A DNA stretch of 5,279 bases, from positions 1 to 5,279 of the forward strand of contig CAMLQS010000349.1 of assembly GCA_946482165.1 (NCBI GenBank). Reading direction: 5' to 3'. The translations under genes and the position numbers were made by a program. The notes beneath the pieces were generated by a model. It searched no databases. It saw only the letters and a program-made list of their open reading frames with translations, and was not told the origin of the DNA. Source of the stretch: an uncultured Verrucomicrobiota bacterium (GTDB taxonomy: Bacteria > Verrucomicrobiota > Verrucomicrobiae > Opitutales > Opitutaceae). How positions within the stretch are numbered: the first letter of the stretch is position 1; each line of letters starts with the position of its first letter. Below are positions 4,831 through 5,279 of the stretch, in pieces.

Positions 4831-5196
4831 TTACGCTTTCAGCTCGCGCAGCGGCGCATTCCGGTGGCGGCGCGCCTTGAAGACCTCCGAGCGGCGATGG
4901 AGCGCGCGGTCGAGCTTATCGATCAGGAGGTCGACCGCCTTGTAGGCGTCTTCGGAGGCGACGCTCGCGAGCAGGTCGGGTCCGCCGATTTCGATGTGAC
5001 CTTTGGCCACGAAGACGGCGCGACCGCGCGTCGTGTCGTGTTCCAGATCGATCCGGATCCGATCAATGTCCCGCGCGTGGCGGAGGAGGCGTTCGGCTTT
5101 TCCGCGAAGCGTGTCGCGGAGGGCGTCGGTGAGTGTGAGGTGGATTCCGCGAAGAAGGATCTTCGCGCCGATGTCAGAGGAACGGGTTTCAATCAT
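4831..5196 (-). CDS. hpf: Short-form ribosome hibernation promoting factor (S30AE / YfiA-HPF family)
   Basis: A 121-residue cytosolic protein of the HPF/RaiA family, which binds the 30S decoding region in stationary phase and blocks mRNA and tRNA. The S30AE fold is recognisable: KILLRGIHLTLTDALRD (res. 12-28, beta1-alpha1), then the strands IRIDLEH (47-53), GRAVFVAKGHIEI (58-70) and LLASVASEDAYKAVDLLIDK (75-94, strand and helix alpha2). The basic C-terminal helix and tail (LDRALHRRSEVFKARRHR, 95-112) fit rRNA contact. It lacks the extra dimerisation domain of long HPF, so it is the short type. The start is ATG 5196 with GGAG nine bases upstream, the clearest Shine-Dalgarno site in the window; about eleven residues precede the usual N terminus and no internal start is available. 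The symbol hpf is by family; raiA is equally defensible. Confidence 0.88.
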   Translation of the reverse strand: MIETRSSDIGAKILLRGIHLTLTDALRDTLRGKAERLLRHARDIDRIRIDLEHDTTRGRAVFVAKGHIEIGGPDLLASVASEDAYKAVDLLIDKLDRALHRRSEVFKARRHRNAPLRELKA

Positions 5197-5236
5197 TGCA
5201 CTAAACTCCGACCGGCGGCCTCGGGGCGGGTGCCGT

Positions 5237-5242
5237 ATAATG
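5237..5242 (-). promoter_or_regulatory. Candidate -10 element upstream of hpf
   Basis: On the minus strand CATTAT (5242-5237; 4/6 to TATAAT) stands out as AT-rich in a GC-rich region, about 40 nt upstream of the hpf ATG. No acceptable -35 is seen 16-18 nt further upstream, so this may depend on another sigma factor or be chance. Confidence 0.25.
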
Positions 5243-5279
5243 AGGCCGGGGATTTGGAGGCGGCTTACGATTGACTTAC

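Noticed and set aside
5236..5241. Plus-strand TATAAT as a promoter -10
   Set aside because: There is no -35-like hexamer at 15-18 nt upstream, and downstream on the plus strand no gene start is visible before the window ends.
4510..5274. Plus-strand open frame crossing glgA, the intergenic region and hpf (254 codons)
   Set aside because: It spans the hpf terminator and two real minus-strand genes, and its composition looks random; no domain is recognised.
5271..5276. Plus-strand TTGACT as a -35 box for a divergent gene beyond the window
   Set aside because: Any -10 would lie outside the window, so it cannot be evaluated.

Overview
The window is a GC-rich bacterial chromosomal segment with six complete protein genes and the tail of a seventh. 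No rRNA, tRNA, CRISPR array or transposase gene is visible. The gene set (L13, S9, a VOC/glyoxalase enzyme, an AEC transporter, glycogen synthase, a short hibernation factor) is housekeeping and does not fix the lineage. The GC-rich protein style, a porin-like tail ending in Phe, GC-rich REP-like palindromes, 8-bp ACGCRGAG-type repeats, AATGACC heptamers and start codons mostly without Shine-Dalgarno sequences together suggest a verrucomicrobial genome, perhaps Opitutaceae. That placement is an inference from general resemblance.

Layout: (1) 3-230, plus strand, C-terminal end of a probable outer-membrane beta-barrel protein, closed by a strong terminator at 280-310. (2) 376-1218, plus strand, the conserved rplM-rpsI operon with a consensus -35 box just upstream and a textbook terminator at 1250-1287. 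(3) 1284-1542, a non-coding stretch bounded by imperfect 29-nt inverted repeats, looking like a small non-autonomous element, which starts inside the rpsI terminator T-tract and ends 11 nt from the next stop codon. (4) A divergent pair: a VOC/glyoxalase-I-like enzyme on the minus strand (1946-1554) and an AEC transporter on the plus strand (2018-2977), separated by 71 bp that may hold back-to-back promoters with overlapping -35 boxes. (5) 2974-3080, a dense run of palindromes and tandem repeats between convergent genes. (6) Minus strand, hpf (5196-4831) followed by glgA (4623-3127), with a terminator after hpf and a second terminator-like hairpin in the glgA leader.

How the genes work together: L13 and S9 are ribosomal subunit proteins, one in each subunit. 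The hibernation factor would inactivate ribosomes in stationary phase, and glycogen synthase makes the storage polymer accumulated under nutrient imbalance, so hpf-glgA makes sense as a resting-state neighbourhood, though the terminators suggest separate transcription units. The VOC enzyme keeps all four metal ligands of glyoxalase I. The AEC carrier's substrate cannot be told from sequence.

There is no clear new multi-gene system here. The most interesting signals are non-coding: the inverted-repeat element, the palindrome cluster at 2974-3080, the putative attenuator before glgA, and the shared pattern of very short leaders without Shine-Dalgarno sites.
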